NCBI RefSeq assembly: GCF_029589055.1
Contig: NZ_JARQZP010000006.1
Coordinates: forward strand, 434,001-498,000
Reading direction: 5' to 3'
DNA: 64,000 bases
DNA from: Vibrio hannami
GTDB lineage: Bacteria; Pseudomonadota; Gammaproteobacteria; Enterobacterales; Vibrionaceae
The stretch's first letter is position 1. Every line of letters begins with the position of its first letter. Shown here piece after piece: positions 49,301-56,929 of this stretch. A program made the position numbers and the translations under genes. The notes beneath the pieces were generated by a model. That model saw nothing but the letters and a program-made list of their open reading frames with translations, searched no databases and was not told the DNA's origin.

Positions 49301-49439
49301 TCAGCCACTGGTTATCTCTATTGTGTTTGGTATCTTCGCTTCGACTCTGTTGGTGCTGTTTATGATCCCTTCAGCTTACGCAATATTAGCTGACTGGGGG
49401 CTTGTCCATAAACATGTAGAAGAGTGGGATGGGGAGTAA
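46326..49439 (+). CDS. RND family efflux pump, inner-membrane transporter
   Basis: 1037 residues, the full HAE-1 length. TM1 (residues about 10-30) is followed by the first periplasmic loop with the porter domains. TM4 has LVGLLMAIGIMMDDAIVIAESI, including the paired aspartates of the proton relay (DD, about residue 397). The second half repeats the layout (from VVKYRYAFIGLVFTILLSS) and ends in MMGFVSLAGVVVNDSILLVQYI and LTSMTTAAGLLPLLAE. Only about one third resembles AcrB closely, and the N-terminal MIRFFAKHPTAANLMML is of the less studied Vibrio VexK-like kind. It uses the proton (or sodium) gradient to export drugs, bile or metabolites. No outer-membrane channel gene lies nearby. Confidence 0.92.
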   Translation: MIRFFAKHPTAANLMMLALFVVGLSALPTLKRETFPEFDPPYIMAGITYPGASPLEVEESLCVRLEDAVDGLSNIEETRCEAIEGSARLVLKLDDNADMGRMLIDVQTQIDAIQDFPDEIESPVVQELDMNEPVVDIAITADLSWPELKAYAEQLKRTLKLDYGVSLVDVSGFSDHQYLIELNTLAMRQLGLSISDIANQIGKQNIKLPSGNVETPDKNFLIRFDERRITPEALEDIVVGSGKNGSVIRLKDIATITDRFELDEQKVLFDGKPSAVLKISKNKADDALRVKDQVVQFLEDQRAIAPDGVKMEMTNDLSSVLWDRLTMMVRNGWQGIILVFATMWLFFSFRYSFWVAAGLPVAFLGGMFLMANLGLSINIMSLVGLLMAIGIMMDDAIVIAESIAAHIDRGHKVDDAVIKGVKKVLPGVISSFLTTVCIFGSLMFLEGQMGAVLKVVPQVLILVLSLSLIEAFLILPNHLSHSLHKAKKEREPMKLKKKLLDGFEHFRNTKLVTAVDRVVKYRYAFIGLVFTILLSSVALIVGGAVKFVPFPELDGDIAEARIILPPGSSLSQTEMVVDHIVASAERLNEKWSAEVEGGTNLIEHITSNFNANADADESGPHLATVRLDLLGAESRNTVIDDFVDAWREDVGELALPISLVFKQPTMGPGGRDIEIRARHDDLTELKAAATEVQLYLNKFAGIHGVMDDMRMGKEEILIKLRPGAETYGVNGQMIASQLRAAFYGQTADEIQVGVENIKIEVKLEKTEAGDLRELANFPIMMPDGVQIPLATVASFDFQRNYVRINRIEGVRTISIFGDVDNKIVSSTEVINKFRNEKAPELTKKYPGLKFDFEGQAKDSADTSSSMQKGFLLGLFGVYMILSFQFRSYLEPFVVMLAIPLAFIGVIWGHFLLGHSLSMPSMMGFVSLAGVVVNDSILLVQYIRHHVDEGDNVHDSVVKASRERFRAVFLTSMTTAAGLLPLLAETSLQAQVIQPLVISIVFGIFASTLLVLFMIPSAYAILADWGLVHKHVEEWDGE

Positions 49440-49452
49440 TAAATCTATGCGT

Positions 49453-49483
49453 GAGTTAAGGAGGGCTTAGCCCTCCTTAACTC
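49453..49483. terminator. Bidirectional terminator between RND pump and DctM genes
   Basis: A perfect 14-bp inverted repeat (49453-49466 and 49470-49483, core GGAGGGC/GCCCTCC) with a TTA loop lies between convergent genes. The U-tract is poor on either strand, but the stem is strong and well placed. Confidence 0.75.
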
Positions 49484-49487
49484 GTTA

Positions 49488-50873
49488 TTATCCGTAAGCT
49501 ACACTTGGGAACCAGAGTACCAGTTGTGGCCAGGCTATCAGACATACCAGTGCGATTAGCTGGATGATGATAAAAGGAATAACCCCTCTATATATATCTT
49601 TCAACGCAACGCCTTCCGGGCAAACTCCTTTCAGGTAGAAGAGAGCAAAGCCGACGGGTGGAGTCAGGAAGCTCGTTTGCAGAGCCATTGCCACCAACAT
49701 TACGAACCATACCAGGCTTGGGTTATCTACCACGCCATGACCGTCTAACTCTATACCTAAGCTGCTTACCACAGGTGCAAGAAGGGGTAGTGCTATCAAG
49801 GTAATTTCAATCCAGTCCAGGAAGAAGCCAAGCAAGAATACGATAAACAGTATAAAAGCGATAATTCCATATGGCCCAAACGGTAGCCCGCTCAAGAATG
49901 ACTCTATAAGCTCATCTCCTCCCAATTCTCGTAACACCAAAGCGAAACAGGAAGCACCTAGGAAGATCATAAAGATATAAGCTGTCGTGCCATATGAGGT
50001 GAGTAATACTTCTTTTAATACCTTGAGATTCAATTTACGGTTGTAGGCTGCAAGCATAGTCGCACCCATTGCACCAATACCAGAAGCTTCGGTTGGTGTA
50101 GCAATACCCGCAAAGATTGAACCAAGAACCACGAAGATGAGGATCACTGTTGGGGTAATATCTTTGAATACCTGAAAGATCAGGCTCCAGTCGACAGGCT
50201 TTACATCATCTGGAATCGGTGCGTTTTCAGGGTTCAGCTTGCCGACAATCAAGATGTAAGCAATATATAGTGAACCCAGTAGTAAACCAGGCAAAATCGC
50301 CCCCATAAACAGGTCACCAACGGACAGACCTAGCTGATCCGCCATGATAACTAGCATTATGGAAGGCGGAAGAAGAATACCTAACGTACCTGCTGATGCA
50401 ACGGTCCCTAATGCTAATGGTAGGTGGTATCCCTGACGCATCATGGTTGGCAGAGACATAACAGTAAGCAAGACAACAGATGCACCGATAATGCCCGTGG
50501 AGGCAGCCAGAATAATCCCGATAGCCATAACAGTTACGGCCAGACCACCATGAACCTTACCGAATAAAGCCTGCATTGATGCCATTAGCTTTTCTGCAAT
50601 ACCAGACTTATCAAGCATGTTTCCCATAAAGATAAACATAGGAAGGGCAACCAGAATCCAGTTGTCCATGATCTTAAAGATCCGGTTTACCACCAAGCCA
50701 AGACTGGTGTAATCAAGCCCGGTAAACGTATCAAGATAGATATCAGCATAGTAACCAACAGCAGCAAATATTACGCCGATTCCGCCAAGCACATAGGCTA
50801 CCGGAATACCGGTAAACAGCAGCAGGATAAAAGAGCCAAACATGGCGATAACAATCCATTCATTAGCTTCCAT
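49488..50873 (-). CDS. TRAP transporter large permease subunit (DctM type)
   Basis: 461 residues from the ATG at 50873 (MEANEWIVIAMFGSF), preceded by AAAAGGAG; the longer frame runs into dctQ. Twelve or so membrane helices; the DctM signatures are ALPMFIFMGNMLDKSG, ASTGIIGASVVLLTVMSLPTM, SAGTLGILLPPSIMLVIMAD and TPPVGFALFYLKGVCP. It is the Na+-coupled translocation subunit, working with the DctQ and DctP proteins encoded upstream. It overlaps dctQ by 11 bp. Confidence 0.95.
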   Translation of the reverse strand: MEANEWIVIAMFGSFILLLFTGIPVAYVLGGIGVIFAAVGYYADIYLDTFTGLDYTSLGLVVNRIFKIMDNWILVALPMFIFMGNMLDKSGIAEKLMASMQALFGKVHGGLAVTVMAIGIILAASTGIIGASVVLLTVMSLPTMMRQGYHLPLALGTVASAGTLGILLPPSIMLVIMADQLGLSVGDLFMGAILPGLLLGSLYIAYILIVGKLNPENAPIPDDVKPVDWSLIFQVFKDITPTVILIFVVLGSIFAGIATPTEASGIGAMGATMLAAYNRKLNLKVLKEVLLTSYGTTAYIFMIFLGASCFALVLRELGGDELIESFLSGLPFGPYGIIAFILFIVFLLGFFLDWIEITLIALPLLAPVVSSLGIELDGHGVVDNPSLVWFVMLVAMALQTSFLTPPVGFALFYLKGVCPEGVALKDIYRGVIPFIIIQLIALVCLIAWPQLVLWFPSVAYG

Positions 50874-51402
50874 GAGATGCTCCTTTTGTAATGGTTTCCA
50901 GGTTTCTGAGTACTCGTGCCAGCAGCGATAGCAACAGCAAGGCAAAACTCACGGGAATAACGCTCTTTATCAACCAGCGAAATGGAAGCCCGGATGGTGA
51001 TGAAGAACTTTCGTTTACGCGCCATGATTCGTAAGCAAAATCATAAGAGTGAAGAATGACGATGATGACAAAAGGCGCGGCGAGAAACAGGATTCCAATC
51101 AGGTCGATAATGGCCTGCTTTTTCGCGCTAAAAGTGTGATAAAAGAGGTCAACTCGCACATGAAGATTTGATATCTGAGCATACGCGGTACCAAACATTA
51201 CCGCAGTTGCATAAAGGTGCCATTGCAACTCTTCCAGAGCGATCTGCCCGTTGGAAAAAACTTTTCGCAAGATGACCTGAATGATAATAACAGCCACCAG
51301 TGCCAAATTCGTCCAGGCAAAAACCTTGCTGACTGCGGTAATTAAGTTCTCTATACGAAGATAGAAAGGAACTGAGGGAGGTGAAGATACAACCTTGTTC
51401 AT
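50863..51402 (-). CDS. TRAP transporter small permease subunit (DctQ type)
   Basis: 179 residues with four membrane helices. The conserved pattern is NGQIALEELQWHLYATAVMFGTAYAQISNLHVRVDLFYH, typical of DctQ (EExxWxL and HVRVD). The helices flanking this are VFAWTNLALVAVIIIQVIL and LIGILFLAAPFVIIVIL. It forms the membrane complex with DctM. It lies about 67 bp after dctP, with an attenuator hairpin between. Confidence 0.94.
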   Translation of the reverse strand: MNKVVSSPPSVPFYLRIENLITAVSKVFAWTNLALVAVIIIQVILRKVFSNGQIALEELQWHLYATAVMFGTAYAQISNLHVRVDLFYHTFSAKKQAIIDLIGILFLAAPFVIIVILHSYDFAYESWRVNESSSSPSGLPFRWLIKSVIPVSFALLLLSLLARVLRNLETITKGASHGS

Positions 51403-51412
51403 GGACTCCTCC

Positions 51413-51450
51413 TAAAAAATGCCAGCCCCTGGGGGAGGACAGTGGGGCTG
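51413..51450 (-). terminator. Attenuating terminator between dctP and dctQM
   Basis: CAGCCCC (51423-51429) pairs with GGGGCTG (51444-51450), and on the minus strand ATTTTTTAGG follows the hairpin. It should reduce the read-through from the binding protein into the permease genes, mirroring the arrangement in the TAXI operon. Confidence 0.75.
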
Positions 51451-51469
51451 ACATTGGTTAGCTATTTAA

Positions 51470-52537
51470 TTATTGACGGGTGGCGCGAGGTAGGAATGCG
51501 TTGGCTTCCCAAAGCTCATAGCCTTTTCGGAACTCACTCAGGTCTTTCCAGACTTTATTAAAGAACGGATCTGAAGATGTCTTCTCATCGACCACCTCCA
51601 TCCAGGTCGTCTCGAACAAGTTAAGCATTTCATCGTTCCAGTAACGGATCTCTACGCCATTTTCTTTCGCTTTCTGCATGACGCTAAACTGCATAGCTTC
51701 ACCTTCTGCAATGGAATAAGTCATGGTTGCCATACAGGTTGTTTCAACAGCGCTTTGCTGCGCTTCATCCATCTTGTTCCAGGTGTCTTTGTTAATCAGC
51801 AGTTCAAAGACGGTTGATTGTTGATGCCAGCCAGGGAAATAGTTGTACTTCACCACTTTATGGAAGCCTAAACGTTGGTCGATAGCTGGCTGAGAAAATT
51901 CAGAAGCGTCGATTGCACCTTTTTCCAGAGCACCAAAGATCTCGCCCCCAGGTAGCTGCACGGTACCAACTCCTAGCTTCTCCATAACTGATGCACCAAG
52001 GCCAAAGAAGCGCATGTTCAAACCTTTCAGGTCTTCAGGTTTCTCAATTGGTTTTTTAAACCAGCCAGATGTTTCCGGAGAAATGATGGCGCAAGGCAGA
52101 ACTTTCACGTTGTAGCCGCCCTGGTCGTACATCTCCTGATAAAGCTTCAGGCCATTGCCGAAATATAACCACGCCATGTATTCACCAGCCTCAGGTCCAA
52201 AAGGTACAGCAGAAAATAGTGCTGAAGCTGGAAGTTTGCCTTGCCAGTAACCGGCAGTTGCATAACCGGAGTTCACTTTACCCGTTGATACGGCATCAAG
52301 AATTTCTGCAGGGTTTACTAACTTGCCTGGCTCGTAAATCTTCATCTTAATGGTACCACCGGAAGTGGCTGTAATATGGTCTGCATACCATTTGATAGGT
52401 GTGCCAAGTGCAGGAAGGTGGGTTCCGAATGCAACCGGGGTTTTGAGCAAAATTTTGCCGGCTGCGTTTGCACTTACAGCAAATCCCGTTGATGCTAGAG
52501 CAATAGTGGTAGCGAGGGCGACTTTCTTGAAATTCAT
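51470..52537 (-). CDS. TRAP transporter solute-binding protein (DctP/TakP-like)
   Basis: 355 residues; signal peptide about 1-25 (ending ANA). The mature part has the DctP fold: the family arginine in GLNMRFFGLGASVMEKLG, LPGGEIFGALEKGAIDASEFSQPA, and YFPGWHQQSTVFELLINKD. The last two match the TakP/lactate branch, whose members bind 2-keto acids or lactate as metal complexes. So a 2-oxo or 2-hydroxy monocarboxylate is a reasonable guess (inference). It is the first gene of dctPQM, divergent from a two-component system. Confidence 0.93.
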   Translation of the reverse strand: MNFKKVALATTIALASTGFAVSANAAGKILLKTPVAFGTHLPALGTPIKWYADHITATSGGTIKMKIYEPGKLVNPAEILDAVSTGKVNSGYATAGYWQGKLPASALFSAVPFGPEAGEYMAWLYFGNGLKLYQEMYDQGGYNVKVLPCAIISPETSGWFKKPIEKPEDLKGLNMRFFGLGASVMEKLGVGTVQLPGGEIFGALEKGAIDASEFSQPAIDQRLGFHKVVKYNYFPGWHQQSTVFELLINKDTWNKMDEAQQSAVETTCMATMTYSIAEGEAMQFSVMQKAKENGVEIRYWNDEMLNLFETTWMEVVDEKTSSDPFFNKVWKDLSEFRKGYELWEANAFLPRATRQ

Positions 52538-52606
52538 TTCGTTCTCCTTATCAGGAATATCCTTGATTTACGTTTTAAATGTGAACATCGTGTGGTAATT
52601 ATTGTT

Positions 52607-52622
52607 AATGTGATGTTACATT
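52607..52622. promoter_or_regulatory. Inverted repeat between dctP and the two-component genes
   Basis: AATGTGATGTTACATT is a near-perfect 16-bp palindrome (7-bp arms, 1 mismatch each side, TG centre) in the 222-bp divergent promoter region. It is a candidate site for the NarL-type regulator encoded downstream. It is not a CRP site, as the half sites are too close. Confidence 0.4.
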
Positions 52623-52759
52623 TGAGCTTAAGTTTAGAATGGTTGTTTCTATGGCTCTATTGGGATAAATGCGCAAATTTTGTCGGTATTTTGTGCAGTT
52701 TTTACGATGTCTTGTCCGTATTACTACGTACTTTTGTTTGATGTTATAGCGGTGGAATT

Positions 52760-54145
52760 ATGAGTTTTATCAGTAATAGAAAGTTAAAAATTAACATTAT
52801 TTTGCTTTCGATAGTTCCTCTGGTTCTGGTGGTTACTATTGTTGCTAGCATATTGTTTAGTCAGGCAAAACAGCTGGTGGCTGATGAGGTTCATATAACC
52901 AGAAGCAACATCATGGCGGCGAAAAAACAGGAGTTGAAACAGTACGTCGAACTGGCAGTAAAAAGCATCACGCCTTATTACGATAGTTCAGAGCTGGATG
53001 AGCGAGAAGCGAAGCGATTAGTTGCAGAAAAGTTGAGCGCGCTCACATATGGCAGTGATGGATACTTCTTTGCGTACACCTGGGAAGGGGATTCTCTGGT
53101 GCTTCCTTACCAGAAAGAGAGGGTTGGAAAAAACTGGTGGGAAGTGGAAGATTTCCATGGCAAGAAGTTGATTCAGGAGTTGGTTCGGGTTTCCCGTGAG
53201 GGAGGGGGATTTGTTGATTATTTCTGGCATAAACCTTCTAAGCAAGAGCCGCTACCTAAGCTTAGTTATGCAGTATCACTAGATAAGTGGCAGTGGATGG
53301 TGGGAACCGGTATTTATCTGGATGATGTCGAACGACAGATGCTACATATGCAGAGTGGCTTCGATGAAAACGTGGGTAAAAGTTCCTCCGCTCTGTTTGT
53401 GGTGGTGTTTATCGCAGTCTCTGTCATAGCAGGCCTAGGAGCATCACTGAACTTAAATGTGAGAAGGTTGGCAAACCAACAACTTAGTCTATTAAATCAA
53501 CAGATTATCGATTCTCAGGAAAATGAGAGAAAGCGGGTTTCCAGAGAGCTTCATGACGGCGTTAACCAACTATTGGTGGCGGCTAAGTATCGCCTTGATA
53601 ACTTGGCCCAGGAAAAAGATGACGCTAAAAAAGAGCAGGAGCTTACGGCGAGCAAAAGCGCAATGGAGCACGCTATTGTGGAGCTCAGGAGGATCTCAAG
53701 AGATCTTCGACCACCTCAGTTAGATGATCTTGGTTTAGTTGCTGGTATCGAGGCTTATATCAATGAGTTGAGAAGCAGAACCGATCTGGAGCTCATTTTT
53801 GAACATGACATTGATGATATCGAAATGCTACCAGAGGTAGAAACTACGTTATACAGGGTGGTTCAGGAGTCTCTGCATAACGTAGAAAAACACGCTGAAG
53901 CTCAGGGAGTGGATGTGATTTTACAGCGTGAAGGTCATATGATTATTCTAACAGTGAGTGATGACGGAAGAGGTATATCTCCAAACTTACTCAAAACAAA
54001 GAAAGGACGTACTCCGTTGTTGGAGCATATGGGGTTGCAGAATATGCGAGAAAGAATCCAGGCCATTGGTGGTGACTTTAAGGTTGCCAGCACACCAGGA
54101 GAGGGCACAGAAGTGCGGGTCAGTCTGAATATGGAGTTTATATGA
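52760..54145 (+). CDS. Sensor histidine kinase with Cache domain (NarL-type system)
   Basis: 461 residues. TM1 (about 12-33) is followed by a periplasmic single Cache domain (about 45-205; YGSDGYFFAYTWEGDSLVLPYQKERVGKNWWE), TM2 (about 212-230), a HisKA_3 region with the phospho-acceptor in KRVSRELHDGVNQLL (His about 264) and a C-terminal HATPase with TLYRVVQESLHNVEKHA and VSDDGRGI. Cache sensors of this type bind small carboxylates. Divergent from a TRAP transporter, it most likely senses the substrate or a related acid. Its stop overlaps the regulator start (ATGA). Confidence 0.93.
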   Translation: MSFISNRKLKINIILLSIVPLVLVVTIVASILFSQAKQLVADEVHITRSNIMAAKKQELKQYVELAVKSITPYYDSSELDEREAKRLVAEKLSALTYGSDGYFFAYTWEGDSLVLPYQKERVGKNWWEVEDFHGKKLIQELVRVSREGGGFVDYFWHKPSKQEPLPKLSYAVSLDKWQWMVGTGIYLDDVERQMLHMQSGFDENVGKSSSALFVVVFIAVSVIAGLGASLNLNVRRLANQQLSLLNQQIIDSQENERKRVSRELHDGVNQLLVAAKYRLDNLAQEKDDAKKEQELTASKSAMEHAIVELRRISRDLRPPQLDDLGLVAGIEAYINELRSRTDLELIFEHDIDDIEMLPEVETTLYRVVQESLHNVEKHAEAQGVDVILQREGHMIILTVSDDGRGISPNLLKTKKGRTPLLEHMGLQNMRERIQAIGGDFKVASTPGEGTEVRVSLNMEFI

Positions 54146-54771
54146 TTAGCTTGATTTTGGCGGATGATCATCGCCTTATGCAGGATGGGTTAAAGTCCAG
54201 ACTAGAACGAGAAGACAATTTCCAGATTATAAAGTGTGTCGGGACTGGGACAGAAGCTTATGAAGCCACTCAAGAACTGAAGCCTGATGTGTTGCTTCTT
54301 GATATCAATATGCCTGGATTAAATGGCATTGAGGTATTGGAGAAGCTGAAATCAGAAGGTTCGGAGACGTCAGTGGTTATGCTTTCTATGCACGATACCA
54401 AAGAGTATGTTGTTCGTTCTATGAAATCCGGAGCAAAAGGTTATGTTTTAAAAGATGTGGGTTCTGATGAGCTTGTAATGGCAATCAATCAGGTGGCTCA
54501 GGGGCGTTCGTATCTTAGCTCTCAGGCATCGGATAAGTTGCTCGAACAGTTTAATGAAGAGCCAAAACAGAAGGATGAAACGCTTTCTAAGAGAGAGTCG
54601 GATGTGCTTAAAGCTATAGTGAATGGCTATTGCAACAAAGATATAGCCAATTCTTTGCATATTAGCGTCCGTACTGTAGAAACTCACAGGCTTCGCATCA
54701 AGAAAAAGCTAGGTGTAACCTCAACCGCTGGGCTTGTAAAGATTGCCCTTGAAAAGGGCTTAGTTCATTAA
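54142..54771 (+). CDS. NarL/FixJ family response regulator
   Basis: 209 residues. The receiver has the acidic pocket ADDHRL, the phospho-acceptor D54 in VLLLDINMPG, the Thr/Ser at LSMHD and lysine in GYVLKD. The C-terminal LuxR-type helix-turn-helix is LSKRESDVLKAIVNGYCNKDIANSLHISVRTVETHRLRIKKKLG. It is translated together with the kinase. The most likely target is dctPQM across the divergent promoter. Confidence 0.95.
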   Translation: MISLILADDHRLMQDGLKSRLEREDNFQIIKCVGTGTEAYEATQELKPDVLLLDINMPGLNGIEVLEKLKSEGSETSVVMLSMHDTKEYVVRSMKSGAKGYVLKDVGSDELVMAINQVAQGRSYLSSQASDKLLEQFNEEPKQKDETLSKRESDVLKAIVNGYCNKDIANSLHISVRTVETHRLRIKKKLGVTSTAGLVKIALEKGLVH

Positions 54772-54874
54772 AATTAGATGAAACTGTAATCAATTATAAA
54801 AAAGAGCGTCACCTTGCTGTCATTTGAATACCCTAGATTTGAGGGAGATTGGAACCTCTAGTAAGGAGTCTATG

Positions 54875-55399
54875 ATGCGAATAGAGCCTATTGCCAAAAT
54901 TGATTTAGCATTTTCGCTATTTTGCCTGTCACACAAGTTCAACAATCACGTTGCTCGCGTAAGTAAAGCAATCTCACATACTGGCGACGGTCACCTTTAT
55001 GTTGTTATCGGTTTGCTCGCCTGGTGGATGGAGCCCGTTTTTGGGAGCTTGTTTTTAGTTACAGGTCTTGCCGCGTTTGCTATTGAACTACCAATTTACT
55101 GGGTAACCAAGAATAGTTTTCGCCGACGTCGACCAGAAGAGCTATCTGCCAAATTAAACTCTTTTATTACTCCTTCTGACAGATACAGCTTGCCATCAGG
55201 TCATACCGCTGCTGCTTTTGTAATGGCTACTCTAATCGGACATTTTTATCCGGAAGTTTATTCAGGAGTGGTTATCTGGGCTACTTTGATTGGCGCCGCC
55301 AGAATACTGTTAGGTGTTCATTTTCTGACGGATGTGGTTATTGGTGCAGCCCTTGGTATTGGTAGCGCAACCGCTGCAATATCTCTTATCGGAGTGTAA
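54875..55399 (+). CDS. PAP2 family lipid phosphatase
   Basis: 174 residues from the ATG at 54875 (AAGGAG at best spacing; ATG 54872 is one codon earlier, and a longer frame from 54824 is less likely). Five membrane helices. The three phosphatase motifs are present: KNSFRRRRP (KxxxxxxRP), SLPSGHTA (PSGH) and ARILLGVHFLTDVV (SRxxxxxHxxxD type, with A-R). This kind dephosphorylates undecaprenyl diphosphate or phosphatidate-like lipids in the inner membrane. It lies 6 bp before a glycosyltransferase gene. Confidence 0.9.
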   Translation: MRIEPIAKIDLAFSLFCLSHKFNNHVARVSKAISHTGDGHLYVVIGLLAWWMEPVFGSLFLVTGLAAFAIELPIYWVTKNSFRRRRPEELSAKLNSFITPSDRYSLPSGHTAAAFVMATLIGHFYPEVYSGVVIWATLIGAARILLGVHFLTDVVIGAALGIGSATAAISLIGV

Positions 55400-55405
55400 C
55401 AAATT

Positions 55406-56458
55406 TTGAAGATACTTTATGGCGTCCAGGGCACCGGTAACGGTCATAGTGCTCGTGCGAGAGCGATGGCTTATGCACTGAAAGAGCGTAATGTCGATGT
55501 AGATTTCCTTTTTAGCGGTCGGGAGGAATCAAAATACTTTTCGATGGAAGCTTTTGGTGACTATCAGACTCGCCAAGGTCTGACTTTTGTTACTGAGCAA
55601 GGAAGGATCAATTACGTCAAAACAGCTTTTAACAACAACATTCTGAAATTGCACAAAGAAGTTAAAGAACTTGATTTATCCGCTTATGATCTTGTGGTTA
55701 ATGACTTCGAGCCCATTTCCGCATGGGCTGCAAAGTTGCAGAAAGTGCCTTGCATTGGTATTAGCCATCAAAACGCTTTCCGTTTTGATGTTCCCAAAAA
55801 AGGAGAAAGCTGGCTTGATCAGAGTATTATCAAAAACTTTGCGCCGGCAGACTTTCTGATTGGTTTGCACTGGTATCACTTTGGACAGCCGATTCTGCCG
55901 CCAATTGTACACACCAACCATCACCATAATGTAGCAAAGGAGGCTTTTGTTTTGGTTTATCTGCCATTTGAAAGCGCGGAAGATATTACCGCATTATTAC
56001 TAAGGTTCATGAATCAAAAGTTCATCTGCTATCACCCCGATATTAATGACGAGCAGGTAATGGAAAATATTCACCTTAAACCGCTATCGCATAGTAATTT
56101 TCAACGTGACTTACACAAGTGCCAGGGCGTTATTGCTAATGGTGGATTCGAACTTCCTTCGGAGTCTTTGATACTTGGAAAAAAGCTGCTGTTAAAACCT
56201 TTATCGGGTCAGTTTGAGCAAGAAAGCAATGTTGCTACATTAGAGACGTTAGGGCTGGCGAATTCGATGGACCATTTGGATCCAACAGCGGTGAGGACAT
56301 GGTTGGATGAACAGGATACAGAGAGTGTAAATTATCCTGATGTAGCAGGTCATATTGCCGATTGGCTACTTGAAGGTGATTGGGAAGTTCAAGAAGGTTT
56401 GTGGAAATCACTGTGGGATAAAGTTGATTTCCCGAGCCACGCAGTAATTCACGATTGA
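55406..56458 (+). CDS. MJ1255-type glycosyltransferase (GT-B, MurG/GT28-like)
   Basis: 350 residues starting with TTG at 55406 (MKILYGVQGTGNGHSARARAMA). The N-terminal GxGxGH-type loop GTGNGHSARA, the middle AYDLVVNDFEPISAWAAK, and the C-terminal CQGVIANGGFELPSESLILGKKLLLKPLSGQFEQESN are typical of the MJ1255/VC2487 family. Its members are membrane-associated transferases of unknown product. The close linkage to PAP2 suggests a step in glycolipid synthesis or lipid-carrier recycling (inference). Confidence 0.85.
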   Translation: MKILYGVQGTGNGHSARARAMAYALKERNVDVDFLFSGREESKYFSMEAFGDYQTRQGLTFVTEQGRINYVKTAFNNNILKLHKEVKELDLSAYDLVVNDFEPISAWAAKLQKVPCIGISHQNAFRFDVPKKGESWLDQSIIKNFAPADFLIGLHWYHFGQPILPPIVHTNHHHNVAKEAFVLVYLPFESAEDITALLLRFMNQKFICYHPDINDEQVMENIHLKPLSHSNFQRDLHKCQGVIANGGFELPSESLILGKKLLLKPLSGQFEQESNVATLETLGLANSMDHLDPTAVRTWLDEQDTESVNYPDVAGHIADWLLEGDWEVQEGLWKSLWDKVDFPSHAVIHD

Positions 56459-56493
56459 TGTTCGATCTATAAGTAGCGATTAAGTATCACTGT

Positions 56494-56522
56494 AAAAAGC
56501 TGTCTAATTGGACAGCTTTTTA
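56494..56522 (+). terminator. Terminator after the PAP2-glycosyltransferase pair
   Basis: AAAAAGCTGTC (56494-56504) and GACAGCTTTTT (56511-56521) form a perfect 11-bp stem with a 6-nt loop and a T-run, 36 bp after the stop. Confidence 0.92.
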
Positions 56523-56760
56523 CGTTAAAACCTACTACAAATAATTCGGCAAAAACATATCGAAAATGCTCATAATTATCCTACATATATATAATGCTTA
56601 TGAGTGTCTATATAAACATATAAAATTGCCATTTATATTTTTTTATATTTAATGTTAATGTCATGTTTTATATGGTCTTTTTTGTTTTTTAACTAAAACA
56701 TACTAATTATTTGTAAAACTAATTGATGTTGCTATCTGGTTCGTGGATAGTAGCCCCAAG

Positions 56761-56929
56761 CCGAAAAATTTGTCGGACAAATAATATAATCAATACAGGT
56801 TTCTATTCCGTGACTTTTAGTCACACATAATTGGACAAAAGACCATAACTCAGGAGGAGGATCCTGAGATTATCGTTGTCCTCCTACCGTAATTTATGTC
56901 CTAGTTTAAAGATGACACGAGGCGCATCA
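56761..56929 (+). promoter_or_regulatory. Structured leader of leuO with branched-chain-codon micro-ORF
   Basis: After about 200 bp of very AT-rich DNA (56530-56740, H-NS-like) three inverted repeats follow: CCGA...TCGG (56761-56776), GTGACT-TTT-AGTCAC (56810-56824) and CTCAGGA-GGAGGA-TCCTGAG (56849-56868). The last hides a strong Shine-Dalgarno, AGGAGGAGG (56852-56860). Eight bases after it a frame reads ATT ATC GTT GTC CTC CTA CCG TAA (56869-56892): Ile-Ile-Val-Val-Leu-Leu-Pro-stop. TCCTCC at 56879-56884, in those codons, can pair with GGAGGA in an alternative fold. No ATG, GTG or TTG is in frame, so ATT would have to start it. The leuO ATG follows 37 bp later. Confidence 0.5.

Noticed and set aside
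52590..52606. CRP site before dctP (TGTGAACATCG...)
   Set aside because: No matching TCACA half at the right distance.
56876..56929. Longer LeuO start at TTG 56876
   Set aside because: The ribosome site would be 15 bases away and inside a hairpin; the added residues overlap the leader elements. The ATG at 56930 was preferred.
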